A stretch of DNA of 64,000 bases from Capnocytophaga haemolytica (lineage in GTDB: Bacteria; Bacteroidota; Bacteroidia; Flavobacteriales; Flavobacteriaceae). Below, piece after piece: positions 17,727 to 26,712 of the stretch; the stretch's first letter is position 1; each line of letters starts with the position of its first letter. Location: positions 248,001 through 312,000 of the forward strand of contig NZ_CP014227.1 of assembly GCF_001553545.1 (NCBI RefSeq). The letters are read 5' to 3'. Both the position numbers and the translations under genes were made by a program. Below the pieces are notes generated by a model, which was not told the DNA's origin, did not search any database, and saw only the letters and a program-made list of their open reading frames with translations.

Positions 17727-17759
17727 TTTCCTTAGAAAGATAAAAGTTTAAACAGGTTC
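17727..17759 (+). mobile_element. Solo 3' end of a second IS copy, inverted
   Basis: Immediately after the right end of the complete element, the plus strand repeats the transposase 3' end. Codons 17725-17751 read FFLRKIKV and a stop, identical to the transposase C-terminus, followed by GTTTAAACAGGTT. This is the tail of a second, oppositely oriented copy whose body has been lost. Confidence 0.75.
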
Positions 17760-18533
17760 GTTGTTAGAAATGGGAAAAAAGCATATCATTTAAGTGAAGG
17801 AGAATGTAGTTTAATATCTTTTTGCTATTTTATGGCTAAACTTGAGGACATTGATACTAAAAATATGAATCCTATTATTTGGATAGATGATCCTATTTCA
17901 AGTTTAGATGGGAATCACATATTTTTTGTTTATAGTTTGATAAGTTCAGAAATCATTCAACCAAAAAAATTTGAACAATTATTTATATCAACACATAATT
18001 TAGATTTTCTCAAATATCTGAAAAGATTTTCAAATTATCTTTCTAAAAAAGACGGTCAGGAAAATATAATTTCATATTTTTTACTTACTAGGGAAAGTGA
18101 TGAAAGTAAATTAATTATAATGCCAAACTATTTAAAAAACTATGTAACAGAATTTAATTATTTATTTCATCAAATATATAAATGTTCTATTGCAGAAGAA
18201 AATGATATTAATGAACATAGCTTATTCTATAATTTTGCTAATAATACACGAAAATTTTTAGAAGCTTTCTTATTCTATAAATATCCTAATGCAGACATAA
18301 ACGATAAAGATAAACTATTAAAATTTTTTGAAGGAGACAAACAAGCTGTAACATTGGCAGATAGAATTGATAATGAATATTCTCATTTAGAGGGGTTATT
18401 TGAAAGAAGCATGAGACCTGTTGATATTCCAGAAATGAGAACAATGGCTCAATATATTTTAAAAAAGATTAAAGAAAAGGATGAGGAACAATATGATGCT
18501 TTATTAAAAAGTATAGGAGAATGTAAGAAATAA
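17760..18533 (+). pseudogene. 3' remnant of an AAA_13 (RloC/PrrC-type) ATPase gene cut by the IS
   Basis: The frame is open from the IS junction at 17760, 24 codons before the first ATG (17832). It reads through an ABC signature (LSEGECSLISFCYFMAKL), Walker B with D-loop (IIWIDDPISSLDGNH) and an H-loop (LFISTHNLDFLKYLK), then about 150 further residues. This is the C-terminal half-site of AAA_13 ATPases such as RloC and PrrC, anticodon-nuclease-type phage defence proteins. Walker A and the whole N-terminal half are absent, so it cannot work as an ATPase. The region is noticeably AT-richer than its neighbours, suggesting transfer. Confidence 0.8.
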
Positions 18534-18554
18534 AACTTTGTCCGTTTTTTACAA

Positions 18555-18583
18555 TTGTATTCCCTGCGCTTGCGGTACTTTTG
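18555..18583 (+). promoter_or_regulatory. Promoter of the VOC gene
   Basis: TTG at 18555-18557 and TACTTTTG at 18576-18583 have 18-base spacing; the start codon follows 26 bases later. Confidence 0.6.
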
Positions 18584-18609
18584 CCCCGAATAACAAATAC
18601 ATTATCAGA

Positions 18610-18987
18610 ATGAAATTAAACGCAGGTATTATCACCGAGAAATTAGCCGAAAGCAAGGCTTTCTACACCCAAGTATTGCAATTTGGCGTTACTTTTGAAA
18701 ACGACTTTTATTTGCTGTTGCACACCCCCAATCAGGAGGCAGAAATCAGTTTTTTGTTGCCTAACCACCCTTCGCAACAGCCTCTCTTCCAAAAACCTTT
18801 TACCCAACAGGGCGTATACCTCACCATTGAAGTAGAGAATGTAGATGAGTATTACCACAAGTTAAAAGAGCAGGGCGTGCCCATTGCCATAGACTTACGC
18901 GAAGAGCCTTGGGGCGACCGCCATTTTGCCATTATAGATCCCAACGGCATCGGAATAGATATCGTAACCTATTCCGCACCCGAATAA
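18610..18987 (+). CDS. VOC (glyoxalase/bleomycin-resistance) family protein
   Basis: This 125-residue protein has a single vicinal-oxygen-chelate fold: MKLNAGIITEKLAESKAFY, a central beta-hairpin, and the C-terminal GDRHFAIIDPNGIGIDIV. The ATG at 18610 was chosen over an upstream Met because family homology and the promoter support it. Such proteins bind a divalent metal and act on small molecules or sequester antibiotics; the substrate is unknown. It is a single-gene unit with its own promoter and terminator. Confidence 0.8.
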   Translation: MKLNAGIITEKLAESKAFYTQVLQFGVTFENDFYLLLHTPNQEAEISFLLPNHPSQQPLFQKPFTQQGVYLTIEVENVDEYYHKLKEQGVPIAIDLREEPWGDRHFAIIDPNGIGIDIVTYSAPE

Positions 18988-18992
18988 AAATG

Positions 18993-19040
18993 AAAAATCC
19001 CCCATTGAAAGAGAAATCTACCGGCGGGGATTTTTTAATT
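18993..19040 (+). terminator. Terminator after the VOC gene
   Basis: Stem AAAATCCCC (18994-19002) with GGGGATTTT (19026-19034) is followed by T residues. Confidence 0.6.
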
Positions 19041-19054
19041 AGCTAATTATTCAC

Positions 19055-19062
19055 TACCTTTG
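19055..19062 (+). promoter_or_regulatory. -7 box before the 19.2-kb secreted protein
   Basis: TACCTTTG fits TAnnTTTG. No TTG lies at the expected distance. The leader would be about 105 bases and contains the CATTCGT repeat array. Confidence 0.4.
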
Positions 19063-19066
19063 CACT

Positions 19067-19123
19067 CATCATTCGTCATTCGTCATTCGTCGTTCGTCGT
19101 TCGTCATTTGTAATTCGCCATTT
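19067..19123 (+). repeat. Tandem 7-base repeat array (CATTCGT)
   Basis: About eight degenerate copies of CATTCGT/CGTTCGT lie in a row, decaying to CATTTGT and AATTCGC at the right end. It lies in the 5' leader of the following gene. Copy number could vary by slippage. Confidence 0.75.
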
Positions 19124-19173
19124 GGTTAGGAATTAAACTCGATAAAATCGAACAATCCTCTAAAAATTAGCCT

Positions 19174-20025
19174 ATGAGAACATTCCTATTCTTAATCTTT
19201 ATACTTAGCTATTCTCAAAATATGTTTAGTCAAACTAAGACAGATATAGATACCATCTACAAACAAGATTTCGAGGACTTTTCTCTACAATTAGTCAGAG
19301 ATGATAGTGGTGAGAAGCAAGCAGAGTTCCGTACTTTATTTATAAATAAAAAAACGAGTATTTCTACAAAAATCTTTATTTCTACTTATAAAAAAGACCT
19401 TCATTGGATTTTTGGAAAATCAATAGGAGAAGGCGCATATTATACTTATAATATCATCAAAGGATTCCATTTAGAAAATAAGCTACTTGTTTTCTATTCT
19501 TGTTGGGGAGTAGTAATCGCCGTAAGTTTTGATCTAACTACAATGACACACAAGACCTATTACATAGGATTATACCCTCATACGGGAGCTTTTGCAAATC
19601 TCGCACATAGTATAGAAACCAAAGAATATAAAGGTATATTCTATTTTCATATAGAAGCAGGACAACAATCCGGAGGGAGAGCTAATATATTAGGCTACTT
19701 TAACCCTAAAACCAATGAAATGTATGACTACATTCCCGATAATAATCTTGGAAAACGCATTTCCGATATAAATAAATCTTTTGAAACCCTAAAAGAAGAC
19801 AAAGAAACCTCTCTTTTTATAAGAAAATTGCTCATAAGGCTCAAATTAGCCCCTGATAATGTAGCAATTTCTTATATTTTTAGAGCTAAATATCAAAATT
19901 TCACTTATTTTTTCTATGTCAAGGACAATTCATCTGTAGAGATTCTAAGATATGATAGTGAAAAAAATGAATGGTTCGTAGGGGGCTATAGTGCCTCTCC
20001 TTCACTAACATCTGAAAAGCCATAG
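19174..20025 (+). CDS. Secreted protein of unknown function
   Basis: This 283-residue protein has a signal peptide (MRTFLFLIFI to MFSQ). The body is rich in aromatic and charged residues (KGIFYFHIEAGQQSGGRANI, FTYFFYVKDNSSVEILRY) and may form a beta-propeller-like fold, but I recognise no family. It stands alone between two terminators. Composition is AT-rich, like neighbouring accessory genes. Confidence 0.6.
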   Translation: MRTFLFLIFILSYSQNMFSQTKTDIDTIYKQDFEDFSLQLVRDDSGEKQAEFRTLFINKKTSISTKIFISTYKKDLHWIFGKSIGEGAYYTYNIIKGFHLENKLLVFYSCWGVVIAVSFDLTTMTHKTYYIGLYPHTGAFANLAHSIETKEYKGIFYFHIEAGQQSGGRANILGYFNPKTNEMYDYIPDNNLGKRISDINKSFETLKEDKETSLFIRKLLIRLKLAPDNVAISYIFRAKYQNFTYFFYVKDNSSVEILRYDSEKNEWFVGGYSASPSLTSEKP

Positions 20026-20043
20026 AACCTTTAGAAAACACAC

Positions 20044-20090
20044 CCCCCCTCCCCGCTTATAGAAAAATCTACCAGTGGGGATTTTTTAAT
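20044..20090 (+). terminator. Terminator-like hairpin after the 19.2-kb gene
   Basis: Stem AAAAATC (20063-20069) with GATTTTT (20080-20086) is followed by a TTTAATTAGCT tract. The segment from here to the next promoter closely resembles 19012-19065, a local duplication of a terminator-plus-promoter unit. Confidence 0.5.
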
Positions 20091-20105
20091 TAGCTGATTA
20101 TTTGC

Positions 20106-20113
20106 TACCTTTG
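20106..20113 (+). promoter_or_regulatory. -7 box of the first alpha/beta hydrolase gene
   Basis: TACCTTTG lies 43 bases before the start codon. The same AGCTnATTATTnnCTACCTTTGC context occurs at 19041-19063 and, in part, at 22515-22535. Confidence 0.5.
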
Positions 20114-20155
20114 CCCATAAATATTTATCTTGTAAAAATACTAAAAGTAAAAAAA

Positions 20156-20971
20156 ATGAAGAAAATTTTAATTTTATTACTCATTATGGCAACAACAGCA
20201 ATCAATGCCAAAACAGAGCCTGTAGAAATACAAGGAGCAGTAGGCAAACTCCGTGGGGTGGTAACTACTCCCGACAACCTAAACGGAAAGAAAGTACCCG
20301 TGGTGATTCTCTTTCACGGACTTACAGGGGATATCAACGAGAAAATGCATACTACCATCGCCGAAAGTCTCGCCAAGGAAAATATCGCTTCCGTACGCTT
20401 TGACTTCAACGGACACGGAGAAAGTGACGGCTCATTTAGAAATATGACCATCGACAATGAGGTAGAAGATGCCCGCCGTATCGTTCAGTATGTAGAGAAA
20501 CTCCCCTTTGTAAGCTCTATAAGTATCTTAGGGCATTCACAAGGAGGTGTGGTAGCAATTCTGCTCAGTGGAGAATTGGGAAAGAGCAAAATAAAAACGG
20601 TAACCCTACTCGCCCCAGGAGTAATTATCCACGACGATATGCTAAAAGGTTCTTTTATAGGTGCTTCTTTTGACCCGCTGAACGTACCCGAACAGATAAG
20701 TATTATGGGAGGAAAAGTAATTTTAGGAAAAGAATACATCTTAGCAGGGCAACGTATGAAACCTTTTGAAGCCGCCAAGCAATACAAAGGTGCCGTAAAA
20801 CTCATTCACGGTACAGGCGACAGGGCAGTGCCTTACTCATATAGCGAATACCTTACCTATTTCTACAAAAAATCTGAATTAACCCTTATAGACCGCGCCG
20901 ATCACGGTTTTTCAGGTAAAGAGGATACCTTAGCCCAAGAGGTTACCCAATGGCTGAAGAAACAGTTGTAA
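20156..20971 (+). CDS. Alpha/beta hydrolase (S33-like), paralog 1
   Basis: This 271-residue exported hydrolase has a signal peptide (MKKILILLLIMATTAINA). An oxyanion-loop motif (LFHGLTGD), DFNGHGES, the nucleophile elbow GHSQGG, and likely Asp (GTGDRAVP) and His (RADHGF) of the triad are all present. The start at 20156 gives the signal peptide; the longer frame does not. It is closely related over its whole length to the 274-residue hydrolase at 24546. An esterase or acyl hydrolase in the periplasm is likely. Confidence 0.82.
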   Translation: MKKILILLLIMATTAINAKTEPVEIQGAVGKLRGVVTTPDNLNGKKVPVVILFHGLTGDINEKMHTTIAESLAKENIASVRFDFNGHGESDGSFRNMTIDNEVEDARRIVQYVEKLPFVSSISILGHSQGGVVAILLSGELGKSKIKTVTLLAPGVIIHDDMLKGSFIGASFDPLNVPEQISIMGGKVILGKEYILAGQRMKPFEAAKQYKGAVKLIHGTGDRAVPYSYSEYLTYFYKKSELTLIDRADHGFSGKEDTLAQEVTQWLKKQL

Positions 20972-20984
20972 ATTATAAAACACC

Positions 20985-21022
20985 CTCCCCATAGATACAA
21001 AAACCATCTATGGGGAGTTTTT
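20985..21022 (+). terminator. Terminator after hydrolase paralog 1
   Basis: A perfect 12-bp stem CTCCCCATAGAT (20985-20996) pairs with 21006-21017, followed by TTTTT. Confidence 0.85.
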
Positions 21023-21087
21023 ATATCCCCAACTCATAGTAATACCTACACCTCAAAAAAATATTTATAAAATAATATATAGTAAGT

Positions 21088-21118
21088 TTGCTTATTATAT
21101 AAAAACATATTACCTTTG
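21088..21118 (+). promoter_or_regulatory. Promoter of the DoxX-EVE-MarR operon
   Basis: TTG at 21088-21090 and TACCTTTG at 21111-21118 have 20-base spacing; the start codon is 26 bases downstream. Confidence 0.65.
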
Positions 21119-21144
21119 CGCCCGAATTACAAATATTAATTTTT

Positions 21145-21519
21145 ATGACAACCGCTACACTTATTGTACGTATTGTATTAGGGCTTATATTGGTAGTATT
21201 TCCAGTGAACGCTCTTTTTATCAAGGCTTTTAAACCAAAAATGCCTGAAAAAGCACAACATATTATGCAAGCTTTCCAAGAAACGGGCTATTTGCTTACT
21301 TTTGTGCAAGTAACAGAATTGATTGTAGGAATTTTGTTACTCTCAGGGTATTTAACGCCCTTAGCAGTATTGATATTGTTACCTATCTCTATCAATATTT
21401 TGCTATTTCACTTATTTGTAGCTCCTCCTGTGGTAGGACCTGGCTTATTTATTTTCTTGATGAATGTATTTTTACTATATTCATATAGAAATTATTACGA
21501 ATTCCTATTCCATTTATAA
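21145..21519 (+). CDS. DoxX-like four-helix membrane protein
   Basis: This 124-residue inner-membrane protein has four hydrophobic segments (about residues 2-24, 47-70, 71-90 and 95-117). The pattern TEDLI-like VTELIVGILLLSGYLTPLA is typical of DoxX/DoxD-like proteins. These are linked to redox or small-molecule handling without a firm role. Its stop abuts the next start (ATG at 21520), so it is translated with the EVE and MarR genes. Confidence 0.75.
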   Translation: MTTATLIVRIVLGLILVVFPVNALFIKAFKPKMPEKAQHIMQAFQETGYLLTFVQVTELIVGILLLSGYLTPLAVLILLPISINILLFHLFVAPPVVGPGLFIFLMNVFLLYSYRNYYEFLFHL

Positions 21520-21972
21520 ATGAAAAAGAGACCTATCAAATATTGGATTATCGTGGCGAGCAGAGACCACGTACAAATGGGCGTTGCGGGAGGCTTTGCC
21601 CAAGCTTGCCACGGAAAGGCACAGCCTTTGAAACGTATGCAGGAGGGAGACGGTATTCTCTATTACTCTTCCAAACGCTATTTTGGAAAGGAAGACAAAT
21701 GCCAAGCCTTCACGGCTATTGGCAGAGTGAAAGACGAGGAAGTCTATGCCTTTCAGATGAGTGAAAATTTTTGTCCGTTTAGGAGAAATATTACTTTTGT
21801 AGACTGCGAAGAAACGCCCATAGCCGACCTTATCGAGCTATTGGACTTTATCCCCAACAAAAAAGCGTGGGGATATCCTTTTCGCTTTGGTATTTTGGAA
21901 ATATCCGAGAACGATTTTAAACTTATAGCCTCTAAAATGTTACACAATGACCTCTCAGCACTCAATTTTTAG
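21520..21972 (+). CDS. EVE-domain protein (UPF0310)
   Basis: This 150-residue protein starts KYWIIVASRDHVQMGVAGGF and contains the EVE pattern MQEGDGILYYSSKRYF and FCPFRRNITFVDCEETPI. EVE domains belong to the PUA-like superfamily, which binds modified nucleobases in RNA or DNA. The domain covers the whole protein. The gene overlaps the MarR gene by 26 bases, which suggests translational coupling. Confidence 0.85.
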   Translation: MKKRPIKYWIIVASRDHVQMGVAGGFAQACHGKAQPLKRMQEGDGILYYSSKRYFGKEDKCQAFTAIGRVKDEEVYAFQMSENFCPFRRNITFVDCEETPIADLIELLDFIPNKKAWGYPFRFGILEISENDFKLIASKMLHNDLSALNF

Positions 21973-22396
21973 TTTAAGAGCCGAAGAAAGCTCAGGGCTT
22001 TTACTTTGGCAGGTAAGTATGTTATGGCAACGCGGAATCAAAAAAGTGTTGCAACCTTTCGACCTCACACATCCCCAGTTTGTACTCTTGGCGAGTGCCC
22101 AGTGGTTCGCCCAACAAGGAAAGGAAATCACGCAGGTATCTTTGGCAAATTTCACCAAGATAGACCCAATGACTACCTCGCAAGTGGTGCGCACTTTGCA
22201 GAGCAAAGACCTCATCACAAGGGAAGAACACAAGACCGACACCCGCGCCAAAGTAGTTGCTATCACTGATAAAGGTGCCGAACTTATCGCACAAGTTGTC
22301 GCTAAGGTCGAGGCTTTCGACGATGAATTTTTCAGTATTTTGGTAACCGAACAGCCCTCGTTCAACGCTCAACTGCACAAACTTTTAACGAATTAA
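21947..22396 (+). CDS. MarR-family transcriptional regulator
   Basis: This 149-residue winged-helix protein has LTHPQFVLLASAQWFAQ, the recognition helix region DPMTTSQVVRTLQSKDLI, and the wing TREEHKTDTRAKVVAITDKG, all standard for MarR. It overlaps the EVE gene by 26 bases and ends the DoxX operon. It probably controls this operon or the neighbouring reductase genes in response to small molecules. Confidence 0.88.
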   Translation: MTSQHSIFSLRAEESSGLLLWQVSMLWQRGIKKVLQPFDLTHPQFVLLASAQWFAQQGKEITQVSLANFTKIDPMTTSQVVRTLQSKDLITREEHKTDTRAKVVAITDKGAELIAQVVAKVEAFDDEFFSILVTEQPSFNAQLHKLLTN

Positions 22397-22490
22397 CAGA
22401 ATCGTTTTACTCCTTGCTATCCTTGGTATAGTTTTTTGTTTGGGTATTAATGGAGTGAATGCTTTGAAGGAAAAAGCGGAGAATAATTGA
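22389..22490 (+). other. Possible orphan membrane-peptide frame
   Basis: A short frame just after the MarR gene reads INRIVLLLAILGIVFCLG then INGVNALKEKAENN and a stop. It looks like a single transmembrane segment with a charged tail but has no ATG, GTG or TTG at its beginning. It is either a remnant or a small gene whose start was lost. Confidence 0.25.
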
Positions 22491-22526
22491 GCAATTCCCT
22501 AATTTTCTATTTCGCTAATTATTCCC

Positions 22527-22534
22527 TACCTTTG
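22527..22534 (+). promoter_or_regulatory. -7 box of the NTF2-like gene
   Basis: TACCTTTG lies 25 bases before the start codon. The upstream CGCTAATTATTCC context matches the promoters near 19055 and 20106. Confidence 0.5.
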
Positions 22535-22559
22535 CACGATTTTAAATTCTATTATAAAG

Positions 22560-22925
22560 ATGAATACAGAAGCAATTAAAATTTACGAAAAATGGACACA
22601 GATGTGGAATGGAAATCTCGACCTTGCCGATGAGATTTTATCTCCTACTTTCAAAGCGCACTTAACTTCCGACTCTACCCCTCCTCCGGCATCTGTAATC
22701 GATATCCCCAGTGCCAAAGCGTGGATTAATACCATTCGCTCTAAGGCAGATGCCTTGCATTATGAGATTGTACTCGGACCCTTTCGCGATGAGGACTTTA
22801 TTGCTGCTTATTGGCGCGTAACCGCTACGTTAGGAGATAAAAAAGCAGTGAAAGTAGGTACTGATTTTCTAAAAATTAAAGACGGGAAAATCACCGACTG
22901 CTGGACGATGAACAACAGAGAATAA
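22560..22925 (+). CDS. NTF2/SnoaL-like protein
   Basis: This 121-residue protein has the SnoaL-like layout: IYEKWTQMWNGNLDLADEIL, a segment VIDIPSAKAWINTIRSKADA, and the strands FIAAYWRVTATLGD and FLKIKDGKITDCWTMNN. The cone-shaped fold hosts many small-molecule enzymes; no specific reaction can be assigned. It stands alone. Confidence 0.72.
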   Translation: MNTEAIKIYEKWTQMWNGNLDLADEILSPTFKAHLTSDSTPPPASVIDIPSAKAWINTIRSKADALHYEIVLGPFRDEDFIAAYWRVTATLGDKKAVKVGTDFLKIKDGKITDCWTMNNRE

Positions 22926-23137
22926 AGAAAAGCGTTTTCCCTTGTGCCACGTATAGCGCAAATGCTTTTTTAGCTAATGGCACAATGAAAAACAGCAACG
23001 CAATGGGTGTTTTAGGTATTTTTAAGGTGAAAAAACCTTACAAAAACACTTTATGGACTTGTGGCATTTTTCCCAAAGGCTAACTTATAGCTTAGGCAAC
23101 CTTTGGCATTTCGAAAAAAGATAGAAAAACGAATAAA

Positions 23138-23167
23138 TTAGGCTTTTTCCCGTAGGAAAAAGCCTAA
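23138..23167 (+). terminator. Perfect hairpin in the gap before the IS remnant
   Basis: A 13-bp perfect stem TTAGGCTTTTTCC with loop CGTA and complement (23155-23167) is terminator-like but has no T run afterwards. The rest of 22926-23316 holds no recognisable gene. Confidence 0.5.
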
Positions 23168-23316
23168 AGTATTTACAAAGATACCATTTTCTCACAGGCA
23201 ATGGGTGGTTATGGAAGTTTTTTAGAAAGTTTTATAAAGAATGAGAGTATACAAATAAATGAAATATATTTAAAATTATAGTACTTAAATAAAAATATTA
23301 TTTTTTTTCATAATAA

Positions 23317-23667
23317 ACGTGTTTAAACTTTTTTGAGGAACTTGGAGATAAACCCTAATAGGAGCATTCCAATCCAAGTTACATCAAGATACTCATATCT
23401 CATTATCAAACCTTTATATCCGTAAAGCCAACCATTTGCTTGTTCAATTTTAAACCTATTTTTGTACAATTCTTCATCAAAATAAACATCTGGTTGCTCT
23501 CCATTATTAAAGCTAAACCTTCTTTTTTACACTTAAAAAGGAAATAATCCAATTATTTATTGTATCTTTGCCCAAAATTCCTGAATTTTGGTGTTCTTTT
23601 TTTTCAAACACAAAATTACTAATTTTCGGGAACTTTTATTTTATTATAGGGAAAAGTTTAAACAGCT
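23317..23667 (-). mobile_element. Internally deleted IS5-family remnant (about 350 bp)
   Basis: Both ends are present (ACGTGTTTAAACTTTTTTGA on the left, AAAAGTTTAAACAGCTTCA on the right). The interior joins the last quarter of a transposase (minus strand; up to the frame around 23520) directly to its 5' end (TTATTGTATCTTTGCC region). It belongs to the same subgroup as the remnant at 62350-62887 and differs from the complete element at 16.8 kb. It has the size and form of a MITE-like derivative. Confidence 0.75.
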
Positions 23668-23675
23668 TCAATATT

Positions 23676-23706
23676 TTGTTCGTTTCAGTTTCTTTTTGTA
23701 ATTTTG
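23676..23706 (+). promoter_or_regulatory. Promoter of the nitroreductase gene
   Basis: TTG at 23676-23678 and TAATTTTG at 23699-23706 have 20-base spacing. It lies just outside the IS remnant, 65 bases before the start codon. Confidence 0.5.
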
Positions 23707-23771
23707 TCATTACAAAATAAAAATCAATAAGAAATGTCAGGAAATTTAGCTGACTACTAAACACTAATTCT

Positions 23772-24494
23772 ATGTTAAAAGATATTTTAAACTTTCGTAG
23801 GGCGGTACGCTATTATGAGCCTACGCCCATCAGTGAGGAAAAGGTGCGCGAATGTCTTAAACTCGCCACACTGGCACCTACCAGCTCTAATATGCAGTTG
23901 TACGAGCTCTACCACATCACTGATAAGGCTTTGTTAGAGAAATTAGCACACGCCTGCCTCGAACAGCGTACGGCTACCACGGCACAACAAATGGTGGTTT
24001 TCGTTACTCGTCAAGACAAACACCGCGCTCACGCTCGTGCTATCTTGGAGTTTGAGCGTGGTAATGTACAGCGGAACAGTCCGCCCGAAAGGCAAGCCAA
24101 GCGTATTAAAGATAAAGAGGCATATTACGGCAAACTGATGCCCTTTGTGTATAGTAGATTTTTTGGGCTACTAGGACTCTTCCGCAAAGCGTTTGGGATG
24201 GTTACCAGTTGGTTTCGTCCTATGATGCAACAGCTCTCGGAAGGCGATATTCGCGTAAGTGTACACAAAAGCTGTGGACTCGTAGCACAGACCTTTATGC
24301 TAGCAATGGCAGAGGAAGGGTACGATACTTGTCCGTTAGAGGGTTACGACAGCCGTCGTATTAAGAAACTACTGCACCTACCTTGCGGAGCAGAAGTGAA
24401 TATGGTGATTACTTGTGGACTTCGTGAACAGCTCGGTATCTGGGGCGAAAGGTTTAGATTGCCGTTTGAGGAAGTGTACAGACATAATGATTAA
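23772..24494 (+). CDS. Nitroreductase-family FMN oxidoreductase
   Basis: This 240-residue protein has the FMN-binding start RRAVRYYEPTPISEEKVREC, then LATLAPTSSNMQLYEL, and the C-terminal CPLEGYDSRRIKKLLHLP with GAEVNMVITCG. This is the nitroreductase fold. It acts on quinones or nitro compounds using NAD(P)H and FMN. An insertion around residues 95-150 (PPERQAKRIKDKEAYYGK) lengthens it slightly. It is followed 51 bases later by hydrolase paralog 2. Confidence 0.85.
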   Translation: MLKDILNFRRAVRYYEPTPISEEKVRECLKLATLAPTSSNMQLYELYHITDKALLEKLAHACLEQRTATTAQQMVVFVTRQDKHRAHARAILEFERGNVQRNSPPERQAKRIKDKEAYYGKLMPFVYSRFFGLLGLFRKAFGMVTSWFRPMMQQLSEGDIRVSVHKSCGLVAQTFMLAMAEEGYDTCPLEGYDSRRIKKLLHLPCGAEVNMVITCGLREQLGIWGERFRLPFEEVYRHND

Positions 24495-24545
24495 TGGTTA
24501 ATGAATAATGATTAGATACTAATAACTGTTTAATAATTCAAATAT

Positions 24546-25370
24546 ATGAAACTTAGGAATATTATTTTTACTTTTTTAGTTACTATTAACTTGGTAAATG
24601 CCAAAACAGAGCCTGTAACTATTCAGGGAGCTGTAGGAACACTTCGCGGAGTGGTAACCACTCCTGATACTGTGAAAAAGTCTCAGAAAATCCCTACTGT
24701 GATTATCTTTCACGCACTGACTAGCAATAAAGACAAAAAGCTATATGCTACTTTGGCAGATAGCTTAGCGGCACACGGTATTGCCTCAGTACGCTTTGAC
24801 TTTAACGCACACGGCGAAAGTGAAGGAGATTTTAAGAAAATGTCGTTAGATAATGAGTTAGAAGATGCACGGCGCATAATGGCATTTACTAAAAGACTCC
24901 CTTTCGTAGGTAAGATAGGCTTGATAGGACACTCGCAAGGAGGGGCTATAGCGATGCTTTTGAGTGCCGAATTAGGAAAGAAAAACGTTAAAGCATTAGG
25001 CTTGTTAGCACCTGCTTCTACAATTCACGACATACTATCACAAGGGGTACTGTTTGATGCCACTTTCGACCCATTGAATGTACCTGAGGAGCTTTCCTTT
25101 TTTGGAGGGAAGGTAACTGTGGGGAAAGACTATATCCTCTCGGCACAACGCTGCAAACTCATTCAGAAAGCGAGTACCTACAAAGGCAAGGTGCTGGTGA
25201 TTCACGGCACAGGTGATCGGATGATATCCTATACCTATAGCGAGAATTTGCCTTTTTTCTACAAGCATTGTAAGGTAAGTCTTATTGAAAGAGGAGACCA
25301 TTTGTTTACTGCTAAAGAAGCGGAAACAGCAGAGATGATGACACAGTTTATGCTGAAAAACTTGAGATAA
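24546..25370 (+). CDS. Alpha/beta hydrolase (S33-like), paralog 2
   Basis: This 274-residue exported hydrolase is related to the gene at 20156. A signal peptide (MKLRNIIFTFLVTINLVNA) is followed by the shared KTEPVTIQGAVGTLRGVVTT, IFHALTSN, DFNAHGESEGDF, the elbow GHSQGG, GTGDRMIS and GDHLF. The His-Gly of the oxyanion motif is His-Ala here. Two paralogs 3.6 kb apart indicate a local duplication followed by insertion of other genes. Confidence 0.82.
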   Translation: MKLRNIIFTFLVTINLVNAKTEPVTIQGAVGTLRGVVTTPDTVKKSQKIPTVIIFHALTSNKDKKLYATLADSLAAHGIASVRFDFNAHGESEGDFKKMSLDNELEDARRIMAFTKRLPFVGKIGLIGHSQGGAIAMLLSAELGKKNVKALGLLAPASTIHDILSQGVLFDATFDPLNVPEELSFFGGKVTVGKDYILSAQRCKLIQKASTYKGKVLVIHGTGDRMISYTYSENLPFFYKHCKVSLIERGDHLFTAKEAETAEMMTQFMLKNLR

Positions 25371-25371
25371 T

Positions 25372-25440
25372 GAGTTGATTTGTCGATTTGTCAATTTGCC
25401 GATGTGCCCCTATTTACTAATGACTAAACATTAATAACTA
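25372..25440 (+). repeat. Short-period repeat array before the 25.4-kb gene
   Basis: Words GATTTGTC, GATTTGTC, AATTTGCC are followed by a TACTAATGACTAAACATTAATAACTA stretch built of related 8-9 base units. It fills the 79-base gap and resembles arrays in other gaps only in style, not in word. Confidence 0.45.
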
Positions 25441-25449
25441 ATTTATCAA

Positions 25450-26608
<1,159 letters not shown>

Positions 26609-26645
26609 TGTGCGGCAAAGATAATGAATAATTTAGAAACAAGAT

Positions 26646-26697
26646 GTCAGCAGGAGGTAGGGTGTTGCTCTACGACCTGCTGACTTCTCGTTTTTTT
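26646..26697 (+). terminator. Terminator hairpin
   Basis: Stem GTCAGCAGG (26646-26654) with CCTGCTGAC (26676-26684) and a possible inner GTAG/CTAC pair is followed by seven T at 26691-26697. Confidence 0.7.
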
Positions 26698-26712
26698 CAC
26701 TTTTAATTTTCG

